40,536 nt of DNA from a virus. Position numbers and translations under genes: made by a program. The notes under the pieces were generated by a model. It was not told the DNA's origin. It did no database searches and worked only from the letters and a program-made list of their open reading frames with translations. This document shows positions 21,626 to 28,671 of this stretch, in pieces (position 1 is the first letter of the stretch; every line of letters begins with the position of its first letter). The stretch spans positions 1 through 40,536 of IMG/VR virus record IMGVR_UViG_3300006870_000029; one strand, given 5' to 3'.

Positions 21626-22635
21626 GCCACAATCATATCGTGCGGAGCGGACTCACGCAAGGAGGCGTTGGAAACTTTCATAAACGTAGCGTTGTTATGA
21701 AGCTCAAGAATGTTCTTCGCTCCCACATAGCTGCAAGTAGACTTAATGCCTCGCTCCAACCCTTCAACGATGGATTCAACGCTGCCCTTGTAGTCAACGT
21801 AGCCTGACACGCCCTCGGGGTAGTCAGAGCCTGCGGCTGTTGAAGCCATACCACGGTAAGCCTTTACCTTCTTGCCGTCAACTTCCATGATCTCGCCTGG
21901 GGCCTCGTCGGTGCCTGCAAACATGTTGCCAATCATGACGGCATCCGCTCCAGCACCGAGCGCCTTAGCAGCGTCGCCTGGAGTCTTAATACCGCCATCA
22001 GCAATAATCTGCACATCATAGGCGTCGGCGGCTTCAGCACAATCAGCAATAGCAGTTAGCTGCGGAACGCCAACACCTGTTACAACCCTGGTCGAGCAAG
22101 CACCGCCCGGACCGATACCGACCTTAACGACATTAGCACCAGCTTCAGCAAAGTCAGCAACACCCTGACCGGTAGCAACATTACCACCGACAATCGTCAC
22201 TTCGTGATCAAACTGATCCTTAATGTAGTGGATAGCGTCCAATGCGTGAGCGCTGTGGCCGTGGGCAATATCTAGGACAACGATCTTAGTTCGCCAATTG
22301 TTGACCTCTCTAATTACCGTATCAAGGTCGTCGTTGACGCCAAACGCTACAGCAGTGCGGTTAGTTCTACCTGCCACACAACCAAATCGGGACGCTAGCG
22401 GATCCATAGTCTTCAGAGGGATGTTGCGGTGAATTACACCGAAACCTCCCAAACGATCCAAAGCTCCAGCCATTTCATGCCCGCAAACAGTATCCATGTT
22501 GGCAGCGATTATAGGAATCCGCATATCAACATGGCCTAAACGAGTAGACAAATCTACGTCTGACCGGCTACGAACTTCCGAATACCGAGGAACAATAAGG
22601 ACATCTTCGAAAGAAAGTCCTTCAGTTTCAGTCAT
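21622..22635 (-). CDS. IMP dehydrogenase / GMP reductase family protein
   Basis: A 337-residue TIM-barrel enzyme. It has the N-terminal [13 protein letters not shown], the phosphate and catalytic region [18 protein letters not shown], the active-site loop [20 protein letters not shown] (catalytic Cys), [20 protein letters not shown] and [20 protein letters not shown]. It lacks CBS domains. IMPDH carries an additional flap with an Arg-Tyr pair between the YRGM and PEG motifs; here that segment is only a few residues long, as in GMP reductases, and the C-terminal [18 protein letters not shown] is also GMPR-like. It could make IMP from GMP or XMP from IMP; which cannot be settled here. I start at ATG 22635, which shares ATGACTGA with the upstream gene. 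Confidence 0.85.
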   Translation of the reverse strand: MTETEGLSFEDVLIVPRYSEVRSRSDVDLSTRLGHVDMRIPIIAANMDTVCGHEMAGALDRLGGFGVIHRNIPLKTMDPLASRFGCVAGRTNRTAVAFGVNDDLDTVIREVNNWRTKIVVLDIAHGHSAHALDAIHYIKDQFDHEVTIVGGNVATGQGVADFAEAGANVVKVGIGPGGACSTRVVTGVGVPQLTAIADCAEAADAYDVQIIADGGIKTPGDAAKALGAGADAVMIGNMFAGTDEAPGEIMEVDGKKVKAYRGMASTAAGSDYPEGVSGYVDYKGSVESIVEGLERGIKSTCSYVGAKNILELHNNATFMKVSNASLRESAPHDMIVA

Positions 22636-22861
22636 CTTCAACATATGTTTGCTTCACCTGCTTAAGGTCGTATTCTTCTACAATTGTCCTCCGCACGTCT
22701 CTGTACTCGCTCTTAGACGAATAGCAGAACGATTCTAAAGTACCCGTACTGTTTGTCAGTACACACAGGTCACTGTCGTAGCAGGCGTACCATGTCGTGT
22801 AGCTACGATCATAATACAGCCTATCGGGCACGGACTCGTAAAGATCTTCTTCAAGTGTCAT
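22628..22861 (-). CDS. Hypothetical acidic protein (77 aa)
   Basis: Read from ATG 22861 (MTLEEDLYESVPDRLYYDRS), 4 nt after the stop of the exonuclease gene. It is rich in tyrosine and acid (YTTWYACYDSDLCVL) with three cysteines, and ends KQTYVEDD. The frame could extend to 23032, but that would lie inside the exonuclease. It overlaps the next gene by 8 nt. Function unknown; placement suggests a partner of the replication or nucleotide enzymes. Confidence 0.5.
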   Translation of the reverse strand: MTLEEDLYESVPDRLYYDRSYTTWYACYDSDLCVLTNSTGTLESFCYSSKSEYRDVRRTIVEEYDLKQVKQTYVEDD

Positions 22862-22865
22862 ATTA

Positions 22866-23624
22866 TTACGGGACGATTGAGGGACGTTCGACCTGTTCAG
22901 AAACTCGGGTTCTACTGTACGACTTGCAGTCGTTGCACTGCCACTGCTGATACGTAGCGACCTGGGTGTAACGTACACCTCGCTTTTGTAGCTTGCTAGA
23001 GCCACAAGTCGGGCAGTTATGTCCACCATCATACACGTTAAGGTTCGGGTGGTTCGTCATCCAAGGACGCAACTTCATGTAAACTTTGCGGAGCAAATCA
23101 ACATCCTGCTTAGCGTACTTAATCATCAACTTCCAATACTTCATGTCGCCACGCATACAGCCTGCCCAAGTTTCAAACCCTCCCGTAGAAACCTTACGAC
23201 CAACACCTAGATGATCGCCCAGATGATCCAGCTTGTTACTGTTGAACATAAAGTACCTACGAGCGGCCTTCAAAGTATCTACAGACTTAACAGGAGAAGC
23301 CGGACCTAAGCCGTGGGCAACAAAACGAGCGTTAGCCTTACGCATATCGAACCTATCGCCGTTGTGTGCGATCACAATATCAGCTTCGTCAAACAGTTCC
23401 CACAGCTTCTTAACGACAGGGAAATCGTTTTCTGGATCCTTCTTGTAGAAGGAAGGGAAGTCAACAAGAGAAGTCACATGTGTCTTGTTCTCATGCTCCC
23501 AACGGTACGAAACACAAAGCATATACCATTCCCGCTCGTGCGCAATCACGTTCTGCTCGTACTGTCCCCACACCATACTGAGGTTCGGTGCGGTCTCGAT
23601 ATCGTAGTATAAGATTTTTGCCAT
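22866..23624 (-). CDS. DEDD-type 3'-5' exonuclease with C-terminal zinc ribbon
   Basis: A 252-residue protein, starting MAKILYYDIETAPNLSMVWG. The catalytic acidic residues are in YYDIETAP (about 6-13), HNGDRFDMRKANARFVAHG (about 100-118) and YAKQDVDLL (Asp, about 178-186), as in the RNase H-like exonucleases related to polymerase proofreading domains. The end has CPTCGSSKLQKRGVRYTQVA followed by CNDC, a four-cysteine zinc ribbon that would contact nucleic acid. The polymerase at 19691 has its own exonuclease domain, so this is likely a separate DNA end-processing enzyme. The ATG has only a weak upstream ribosome-binding site. Confidence 0.85.
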   Translation of the reverse strand: MAKILYYDIETAPNLSMVWGQYEQNVIAHEREWYMLCVSYRWEHENKTHVTSLVDFPSFYKKDPENDFPVVKKLWELFDEADIVIAHNGDRFDMRKANARFVAHGLGPASPVKSVDTLKAARRYFMFNSNKLDHLGDHLGVGRKVSTGGFETWAGCMRGDMKYWKLMIKYAKQDVDLLRKVYMKLRPWMTNHPNLNVYDGGHNCPTCGSSKLQKRGVRYTQVATYQQWQCNDCKSYSRTRVSEQVERPSIVP

Positions 23625-23638
23625 TTGAATCACTGCTT

Positions 23639-23899
23639 TCAGTTTAACGCATCTACTTGTGAAAGGCAAGCTCTCAGTCGTTTAATGTCGTCTAGTTCGT
23701 AAAATTTGCTTCCCGCAGAAAAAAACGTTCTCCGGTTCTTTCTTTCTTTTTCCAATATGCCTTCTTGAACAAGTCGATCTAGTGCCCGCCAAACATGCTG
23801 ATATCTAATTCCTACTTTGTCAGCAATCTGTTGCTGTGTAAGATTAGGGTTCTCTAGCACGGTAACAAGCACTCTCGCATTAACTGTCAGAATCCTCAT
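23639..23899 (-). CDS. Winged helix-turn-helix regulator (86 aa)
   Basis: MRILTVNARVLVTVLENPNL, then TQQQIADKVGIRYQHVWRAL, is a textbook winged helix-turn-helix (about residues 20-60), with a wing at LEKERKNRRTFFSAG. It resembles MarR/ArsR-like or LexA-N-terminal DNA-binding domains. It has no ligand or dimerisation domain beyond a short C-terminal helix. It overlaps the upstream gene by 20 nt. It could repress phage promoters, for example one of the palindromic elements in the window; the target is not known. Confidence 0.75.
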   Translation of the reverse strand: MRILTVNARVLVTVLENPNLTQQQIADKVGIRYQHVWRALDRLVQEGILEKERKNRRTFFSAGSKFYELDDIKRLRACLSQVDALN

Positions 23900-24395
23900 C
23901 GAAAGTCACAGACTCCATAACGGACAAAGAAATGTCCATCTCGGCCAACTTACCCTCAAGAAACGCTGTCTTCTCCAAAGCAACATCAAGCTTAGCAAAC
24001 GTGTCAGCAAGAACACTAGTCAGGTAGATAATCTTCTCATCAGTGGTCGGGATAGCACTCATCTTCTCAAGCACCGTAAACTCGGTCACATCATATTCTT
24101 CAACCTTTGAAGCAACAAACCTGCGGTACCCGCTGAGTAGCTTAGAGGTTCCCAGATCTGCGTCAGCAAGGCTAATCAGGAGACTCTCAAAGTCTCTACC
24201 GATCGTAAGTGTTGCGCCATCACGATTAACGTAGCCACGATCAATAAGCGGACGCAAAGCAGTATGGACCCATTTCTCATCGGTCCTGAACACGCCGTTC
24301 TTATTAATCAGCAAATCTAAAGCACGGGTAACATCATCAGATCCTTGCTTACGGATCTGGTTGCTAACCGCTTCAGTTACTGTCTTCTTATCCAT
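23880..24395 (-). CDS. Hypothetical protein (171 aa), probable leaderless gene
   Basis: MDKKTVTEAVSNQIRKQGSD starts a mostly helical, acidic protein with a winged-helix-like first third (KWVHTALRPLIDRGYVNRDG, about residues 42-61) and a long helical remainder ending in an acidic tail (TFDEDSDS). A regulator or DNA-binding accessory is possible. A near-perfect promoter lies directly upstream and its -10 box ends 6 nt before the ATG, so transcription should start at the ATG itself. No Shine-Dalgarno sequence is present. Confidence 0.65.
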   Translation of the reverse strand: MDKKTVTEAVSNQIRKQGSDDVTRALDLLINKNGVFRTDEKWVHTALRPLIDRGYVNRDGATLTIGRDFESLLISLADADLGTSKLLSGYRRFVASKVEEYDVTEFTVLEKMSAIPTTDEKIIYLTSVLADTFAKLDVALEKTAFLEGKLAEMDISLSVMESVTFDEDSDS

Positions 24396-24401
24396 GTCGC
24401 T

Positions 24402-24430
24402 ATTCTATAGTGGTTATAATCGACTGTCAA
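24402..24430 (-). promoter_or_regulatory. Sigma-70-type promoter, leaderless arrangement
   Basis: TTGACA (24430-24425), a 17-nt spacer, TAGAAT (24407-24402), then six bases (AGCGAC) and the ATG of the 171-residue gene at 24395. The -35 is perfect and the -10 matches five of six. The expected start site is the A of the ATG. Confidence 0.85.
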
Positions 24431-24432
24431 GG

Positions 24433-24792
24433 CTACCGTTTGCCGCCAAAATATTCGACGCCGTGGCCATTTGAAATGATGTCAGCATTCAGACAACTAG
24501 TCATATCTTCGTCGTTGTAAATATACCCTAAAATGCGACCATACTTTCCGCTACCGTCTTTCATCGTGCGGATATAGATTTCGTCGCTTTCGCTCAGCCA
24601 GTTCGACACATAGTCTTTAGCTGCTAGTCCTAGCGCTTTTTCTTCTAGATCTCTGGTTCTAGATTCGGGAGCGTTGACCCCGTGCAGCCGAACTCTTACT
24701 TTGTGGAAAACGTCAAAACCCAAGTCAATAATTAGATCAACGGTATCACCGTCAACTACTCTGTCAAGCTCGGCTTTGTAAAAGAATCGCAC
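24433..24792 (-). CDS. Staphylococcal nuclease-like (thermonuclease) protein
   Basis: A 119-residue OB-fold nuclease beginning FYKAELDRVVDGDTVDLIID. It has the hallmark VRLHGVNAPESRTRDLEEKA (catalytic Arg and Glu with a calcium-binding Asp) and SGKYGRILGYIYNDE (second Arg). It is a calcium-dependent nuclease of the SNase family, shorter than secreted thermonucleases and without a signal peptide, so it would act in the cytoplasm, perhaps on host DNA or in recycling nucleotides. The start is a GTG at 24792 with a distant AGGG. It follows the peptidoglycan-binding gene by 25 nt. Confidence 0.88.
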   Translation of the reverse strand: MRFFYKAELDRVVDGDTVDLIIDLGFDVFHKVRVRLHGVNAPESRTRDLEEKALGLAAKDYVSNWLSESDEIYIRTMKDGSGKYGRILGYIYNDEDMTSCLNADIISNGHGVEYFGGKR

Positions 24793-24817
24793 TATTCGTT
24801 TATTCCCTAGTAGCTGT

Positions 24818-25066
24818 TCAGCGGAACAAGGTGTCCCAAGTAATCTTGTCTACAATACCCGTACACTGAAGGCCGCTCTTTGACTGAAAAGCAGCGACAG
24901 CCTCCAGAGTCCTTCGACCATACCAGCCGTCCGCCTTAATACCCAAAACGTTCTGAACAGGACGCACAACATCCGATCTCAGGTTCTCATGCAAAGCACG
25001 GCCTGGAAAAGCCGGGGGCGCCGGTTTAGCAGGCGCAGTTTTTTTAACAGCTTTCTTTCTAGCCAT
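24818..25066 (-). CDS. Small peptidoglycan-binding protein with basic Pro/Ala/Lys N-terminus
   Basis: An 82-residue protein read from ATG 25066 (GGAG, 7 nt, ATG; MARKKAVKKTAPAKPAPPAF). The first 22 residues are basic and proline/alanine rich. The rest is one complete peptidoglycan_binding_1 domain (about 25-82: VRPVQNVLGIKADGWYGRRT, then EAVAAFQSKSGLQCTGIVDK). It has no catalytic domain. It may be a cell-wall-targeting protein, perhaps a partner of the lysins, or a remnant of a larger enzyme. It has its own extended -10 promoter and lies next to the lipoprotein transglycosylase. Confidence 0.8.
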   Translation of the reverse strand: MARKKAVKKTAPAKPAPPAFPGRALHENLRSDVVRPVQNVLGIKADGWYGRRTLEAVAAFQSKSGLQCTGIVDKITWDTLFR

Positions 25067-25094
25067 GACACACTCCAAAATAGACTACACAAGT

Positions 25095-25103
25095 ATTATA
25101 ACA
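25095..25103 (-). promoter_or_regulatory. Extended -10 promoter for peptidoglycan-binding gene
   Basis: TATAAT (25100-25095) preceded by TGT, giving TGTTATAAT; the same nonamer occurs at 6226-6234. No -35 box fits at normal spacing, so it would rely on the extended -10 or on an activator. A leader of about 22 nt leads to the ribosome-binding site. Confidence 0.6.
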
Positions 25104-25105
25104 CA

Positions 25106-25834
25106 TTACCCGCACCAGCTGCCACTCATATGCCAAGGTTGCCACTTGCAGCCAGCCCAACTAGCAGCCGAATCAGCAATGTACTTGGCTTGCACCAGAT
25201 TAGTGTATGGGTCAAGCAAATCTTCACGAGTGATACCAAGACCAGTCAACCGGCTTCCGTGTGCGGCCCAGTTGATCTGAGTCAAACCATAATCTCTCGT
25301 AGGGCTAATAGCCCCTGGCCGACAAGTAGACTCCTTGTACATGATCCGCCCGAGTTTCGGCAGGTCTTCTTCAGCCCAACCTGCAGAACGGGCCACATCC
25401 CACCATTCAGTGCACTGCGGAGTAGGGTTTGCGTTTGAAGATGCTCCTGAACTTACAGCCGGAGCGTCAGGAACGTTATCGGTACTCCAACCCATACCCT
25501 CTAACAGTTCAATATGGACGGATTGAGTTTGAGGACCGTACTGACCGTCTGCCGTGACCCCCAAGATGTCCTGTAGGGCTTCTACGTTATCTCCGCTTCC
25601 CCACGCATATTCATCTAGCACAACTTCAATAACTGGCTGTAAAGCGGTCAAATCGACGGGCGCTACAGACGAATAGTCTTCAACTCGGCGTGGTGTAGGT
25701 GAAGGCTCTTCAGCTTCTTCAACCATGACAACAGACAGTGCCTGCGGCTCAGGATCATTAATATCTAACGGGTCATCGGCAGCACACCCTGAAAGCAGTA
25801 GCGCTGCGACAAGGGTAAGTGTTTTGGGAAACAT
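25106..25834 (-). CDS. Lipoprotein lytic transglycosylase with peptidoglycan-binding domain
   Basis: A 242-residue protein. The N-terminus MFPKTLTLVAALLLSGCAAD is a lipoprotein signal peptide with lipobox LSGC; cleavage before Cys17 and lipidation are expected. Next come an acidic linker, a peptidoglycan-binding domain (about residues 68-115, VEALQDILGVTADGQYGPQT) and a lysozyme-like transglycosylase domain (about 136-242) with the catalytic Glu in IMYKESTC and the family motif DYGLTQIN. A surface lipoprotein lysin is unusual in a phage. Options are a superinfection-exclusion protein, a late wall-loosening factor, or a virion lysin that uses the signal differently. It has a strong AAAGGAG ribosome-binding site and a palindromic element just upstream. 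Confidence 0.85.
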   Translation of the reverse strand: MFPKTLTLVAALLLSGCAADDPLDINDPEPQALSVVMVEEAEEPSPTPRRVEDYSSVAPVDLTALQPVIEVVLDEYAWGSGDNVEALQDILGVTADGQYGPQTQSVHIELLEGMGWSTDNVPDAPAVSSGASSNANPTPQCTEWWDVARSAGWAEEDLPKLGRIMYKESTCRPGAISPTRDYGLTQINWAAHGSRLTGLGITREDLLDPYTNLVQAKYIADSAASWAGCKWQPWHMSGSWCG

Positions 25835-25849
25835 ATGTAGCTCCTTTGA

Positions 25850-25889
25850 TTGCTTCCAATATTGTATTGCATATTGGTTACGGAAGCAA
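25850..25889 (-). promoter_or_regulatory. Inverted-repeat promoter/operator before the lipoprotein gene
   Basis: TTGCTTCC/GGAAGCAA (8 bp) encloses CCAATAT/ATATTGG (7 bp), sharing two bases on one side. On the minus strand a candidate promoter uses the same bases: TTGCTT (25889-25884), 17 nt, TACAAT (25866-25861). The repeat would therefore either bind a dimeric regulator over the promoter or, if transcription starts upstream, form a hairpin just before the ribosome-binding site. Confidence 0.5.
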
Positions 25890-25911
25890 CCCTGTTTCCA
25901 TAAACGTGGCG

Positions 25912-28671
25912 TTACTGTGCCTCTAGCGCAGCAATACGAGCCTCAAGCGCCGCAATCTTTTCCTCATGGGCCTGGAAGCCACGGTGCAGCAACGGAACAA
26001 ACACCGACGACTTCACCGACAGAATGCCTCGCTCAGCATCTAGCTTCACAAACCCAGGCTTGACGGTCTGGACCTGCTGGGCATCCCAACCCGTCATCGT
26101 TGTTGCTTCGTCCCGATCCACGATGATCGGGTCGCCGTTGTCGTCAATGCCAGTTGAGGTTTTGGACAGGTCGTACTTGATGACGTTGATCGCCATGAGA
26201 TCGTCGGTCGGGTCTTTGTACGCAACGATGTTCGTCTTCAGACGGTTGTCGGAGATGCTGCCGTACACGCCCGTGTCGGAGGCGGTGTCACCGTCGCCGT
26301 ACACAAGCCATTGCAGGTCGGCAGTTGAACCGTTGTCAGAGTAGAGAGCAAGGATGCCGTCTGTAGCGCTAGTAGACGTGCGGTACATTTCGTGCGCTCC
26401 GCTGGCCTTCACCGAGAAGGCACGGGTGCTGTTGCCGCTCAAACCCGTCGAACTGTTCTGGATATACATGCGGGCTGCGCCACCCGTGGTAAACCCAAGA
26501 CGGTCAGCGCCAACACGATACACGCCGCTGTTCGTGTCGTTAGCAAACGAAAACACTGGCACACTTGCACTACCGTTACTTCCCCTGAAGTAATCAGAAT
26601 ACGTTTGCGCCCACCGAACTGACGACGTTCCCAAGTCATACGTTGAGTCGGCATACGGAATGAAGTCGCCGCCGCTCGTAAAGTACGCACGGTACGCACC
26701 GTTGACGTAGAAGAAAATCTGGTTGCTGGACTCTTGGAACAAGATGCGTTCGTTTGAGTCGTTGCCAACAAAGAAGTTCGTGTTTGACGTGCCAGTCAGG
26801 TCGCCGTCCAACGTCAAGTTCCCCGTAAACCTGCCTGTGCCATTTACGTCCAGCGTGTAAGACGGCGAACCTGTGCCGATGCCAACATTGCCCTCAAAGT
26901 GATTGTTTCCGAACCCGCTCCCCGTCCAATAGCCCCACCTTACTGAGTTCGTAGACGCATCAGGGGCAATGAATCCATACTCTGAAAGCGTGCCGCCTGT
27001 AGACGAAATCCTAAGCTGATCGACTGTATCGCCACCTGCAAAAAGATGCAGAGCTGTAGCAGGCGTCGTGGTGCCGATACCGACACGATCAGTTGAAGCA
27101 TCCACAAACAACGTGTCCGTATCAACCACAAGATCACCAGTAACCGTCAACTCATCAGCAGCCCGAGAACCATCAACCAACAAATACTGCGTATGATCAT
27201 CATCACCCAAACCAGTCAAATTACCATGATCCACCACAGCCGCAGCCGTGCTCGTAGCAGACGACAACGCCCTACGATAATCATCAACCTCAACAAAATA
27301 AGCGCCCGGAGTGTTCGAACCAAACTGTCGATAAATAACCTTATACAACACCCGCAACTCAACCACCGGCAAATCAGTCAAGTCCATAGAATCCCAAGTC
27401 ACCGCCTCAGCATCACCCACATTTGTGTAATAATCCTGACCCATAATCGCAATCACAGGATAATTCAACTGATTAGTTGCCACGATCCAACTAATACCAT
27501 AATTATTTGAAGTGATCTCAGGAGTGCTCCATGTACCGCCAGAGTTCAAATTATAAGTCGGCCTTGGAGTGCCGCCATACTTCAAAGGAAAGTTAGTCGG
27601 AGCGTCATAAGTCCACCCAGTAGTACCACTCTGATAAAACACAGGAATCTGAGCAGGCCCCTGCAAATCTTGCTCCCACGTATTCGCCGTGGGCGTATCA
27701 GAATGAACAATATCTACCTGCAAGTCCTCATCAAAGAACGTGCCATTAGCAATATCAATGTACGCCTGATCGTCAGTGCTTCCATCTTTCGTAGAAACAT
27801 CAAAATTGGACGCGTCGAAGCCATTAGCAATCGCCGCTCCACGGGTTCGATGCAGATATTCGTGCGTCTGCCAATCCAAAACAATACCGTGCCGCTCATC
27901 AAACAGCATGTACTTAGCAGGCTCACCAGAGTTGTAGTGAATGTAGGCAGTGGGGGTTTCTGAATCCCACTGGTAAAATGTCGTAGTAGCCTGCAACACG
28001 CCGTCAGCGTCAAACGAAATGTAGTACAAATCTGAAGAACTGCCAATAACTACGCTCTCAGGAGCAGTCTTAACAAACTTCTGACCGGCACACCAAACCA
28101 CATAACTATCACCTACGGGAGCAATAGTGAAAGTTCTCGTGGAATAATCAAAAGAGATAACGCTCTCAGATTTATCTTCATGGCCGATAGGTTCGCCGCC
28201 GTCACCATTCGCAGTTGTGATCACTTCAGAGATAGGGACAAGTTTGGGTTCGCCGCTGTCGCTATCATCACTGATGACTACTTTGTCGTCGTACGCTAAT
28301 GTTACGGTTGTGAGTTCGCTTGGTTCAAAATCTACGGTAACGTCCCCAGAAGTCCCACCGCCGCTAATACCTATACCGGCAGTAACCGAAGTAATGTCTC
28401 CTGCAGGGTCACCAGTATTTCCTGAATCGGCCACGCCCGTAAACGCAACAAACGAACCAGACTTGCCCTCCAAAAACCCAACAAACACAAGATCCCCGGC
28501 AGCAGGCGTAGGACCCGCATACGGAACACCCTCGTACACGTTATTCAAACCAAGCTTAGGGATCTTCACCCTTAGCAAGTCATCATCACCAACCGAAACA
28601 ACCGTGGCACGAAAAATACCGTTACGGGGGACACTTGAACTTGCAGATGTGTTAAAACTTGTTCTTCTCAC
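25912..28671 (-). CDS. Baseplate spike (OB-fold) fused to tail fibre with S74 chaperone
   Basis: A 919-residue protein, GTG start overlapping the hub stop (GTGA). The N-terminal OB-fold (about residues 16-85, IFRATVVSVGDDDLLRVKIP, then AGDLVFVGFLEGKSG) matches gp5/gpV-type spike proteins that bind the hub. A long beta-rich fibre follows (GGDTVDQLRISSTGGTLSEY type repeats; GNVGIGTGSPSYTLDVNGTG), then the S74 intramolecular chaperone (about 800-905) with the SDNRLKTNI motif and TMTGWDAQQVQTVKPGFVKL, and a coiled-coil end (KIAALEARIAALEAQ). Fusing a spike to a chaperoned fibre is uncommon. It suggests a central fibre beneath the spike that touches the host first. The chaperone would be cut off after trimerisation. 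Confidence 0.85.
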   Translation of the reverse strand: MRRTSFNTSASSSVPRNGIFRATVVSVGDDDLLRVKIPKLGLNNVYEGVPYAGPTPAAGDLVFVGFLEGKSGSFVAFTGVADSGNTGDPAGDITSVTAGIGISGGGTSGDVTVDFEPSELTTVTLAYDDKVVISDDSDSGEPKLVPISEVITTANGDGGEPIGHEDKSESVISFDYSTRTFTIAPVGDSYVVWCAGQKFVKTAPESVVIGSSSDLYYISFDADGVLQATTTFYQWDSETPTAYIHYNSGEPAKYMLFDERHGIVLDWQTHEYLHRTRGAAIANGFDASNFDVSTKDGSTDDQAYIDIANGTFFDEDLQVDIVHSDTPTANTWEQDLQGPAQIPVFYQSGTTGWTYDAPTNFPLKYGGTPRPTYNLNSGGTWSTPEITSNNYGISWIVATNQLNYPVIAIMGQDYYTNVGDAEAVTWDSMDLTDLPVVELRVLYKVIYRQFGSNTPGAYFVEVDDYRRALSSATSTAAAVVDHGNLTGLGDDDHTQYLLVDGSRAADELTVTGDLVVDTDTLFVDASTDRVGIGTTTPATALHLFAGGDTVDQLRISSTGGTLSEYGFIAPDASTNSVRWGYWTGSGFGNNHFEGNVGIGTGSPSYTLDVNGTGRFTGNLTLDGDLTGTSNTNFFVGNDSNERILFQESSNQIFFYVNGAYRAYFTSGGDFIPYADSTYDLGTSSVRWAQTYSDYFRGSNGSASVPVFSFANDTNSGVYRVGADRLGFTTGGAARMYIQNSSTGLSGNSTRAFSVKASGAHEMYRTSTSATDGILALYSDNGSTADLQWLVYGDGDTASDTGVYGSISDNRLKTNIVAYKDPTDDLMAINVIKYDLSKTSTGIDDNGDPIIVDRDEATTMTGWDAQQVQTVKPGFVKLDAERGILSVKSSVFVPLLHRGFQAHEEKIAALEARIAALEAQ

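Noticed and set aside
22862-23032. Extension of the 77-residue gene to 134 residues
   Set aside because: It would run back inside the exonuclease gene in another frame; the ATG at 22861 fits operon spacing.
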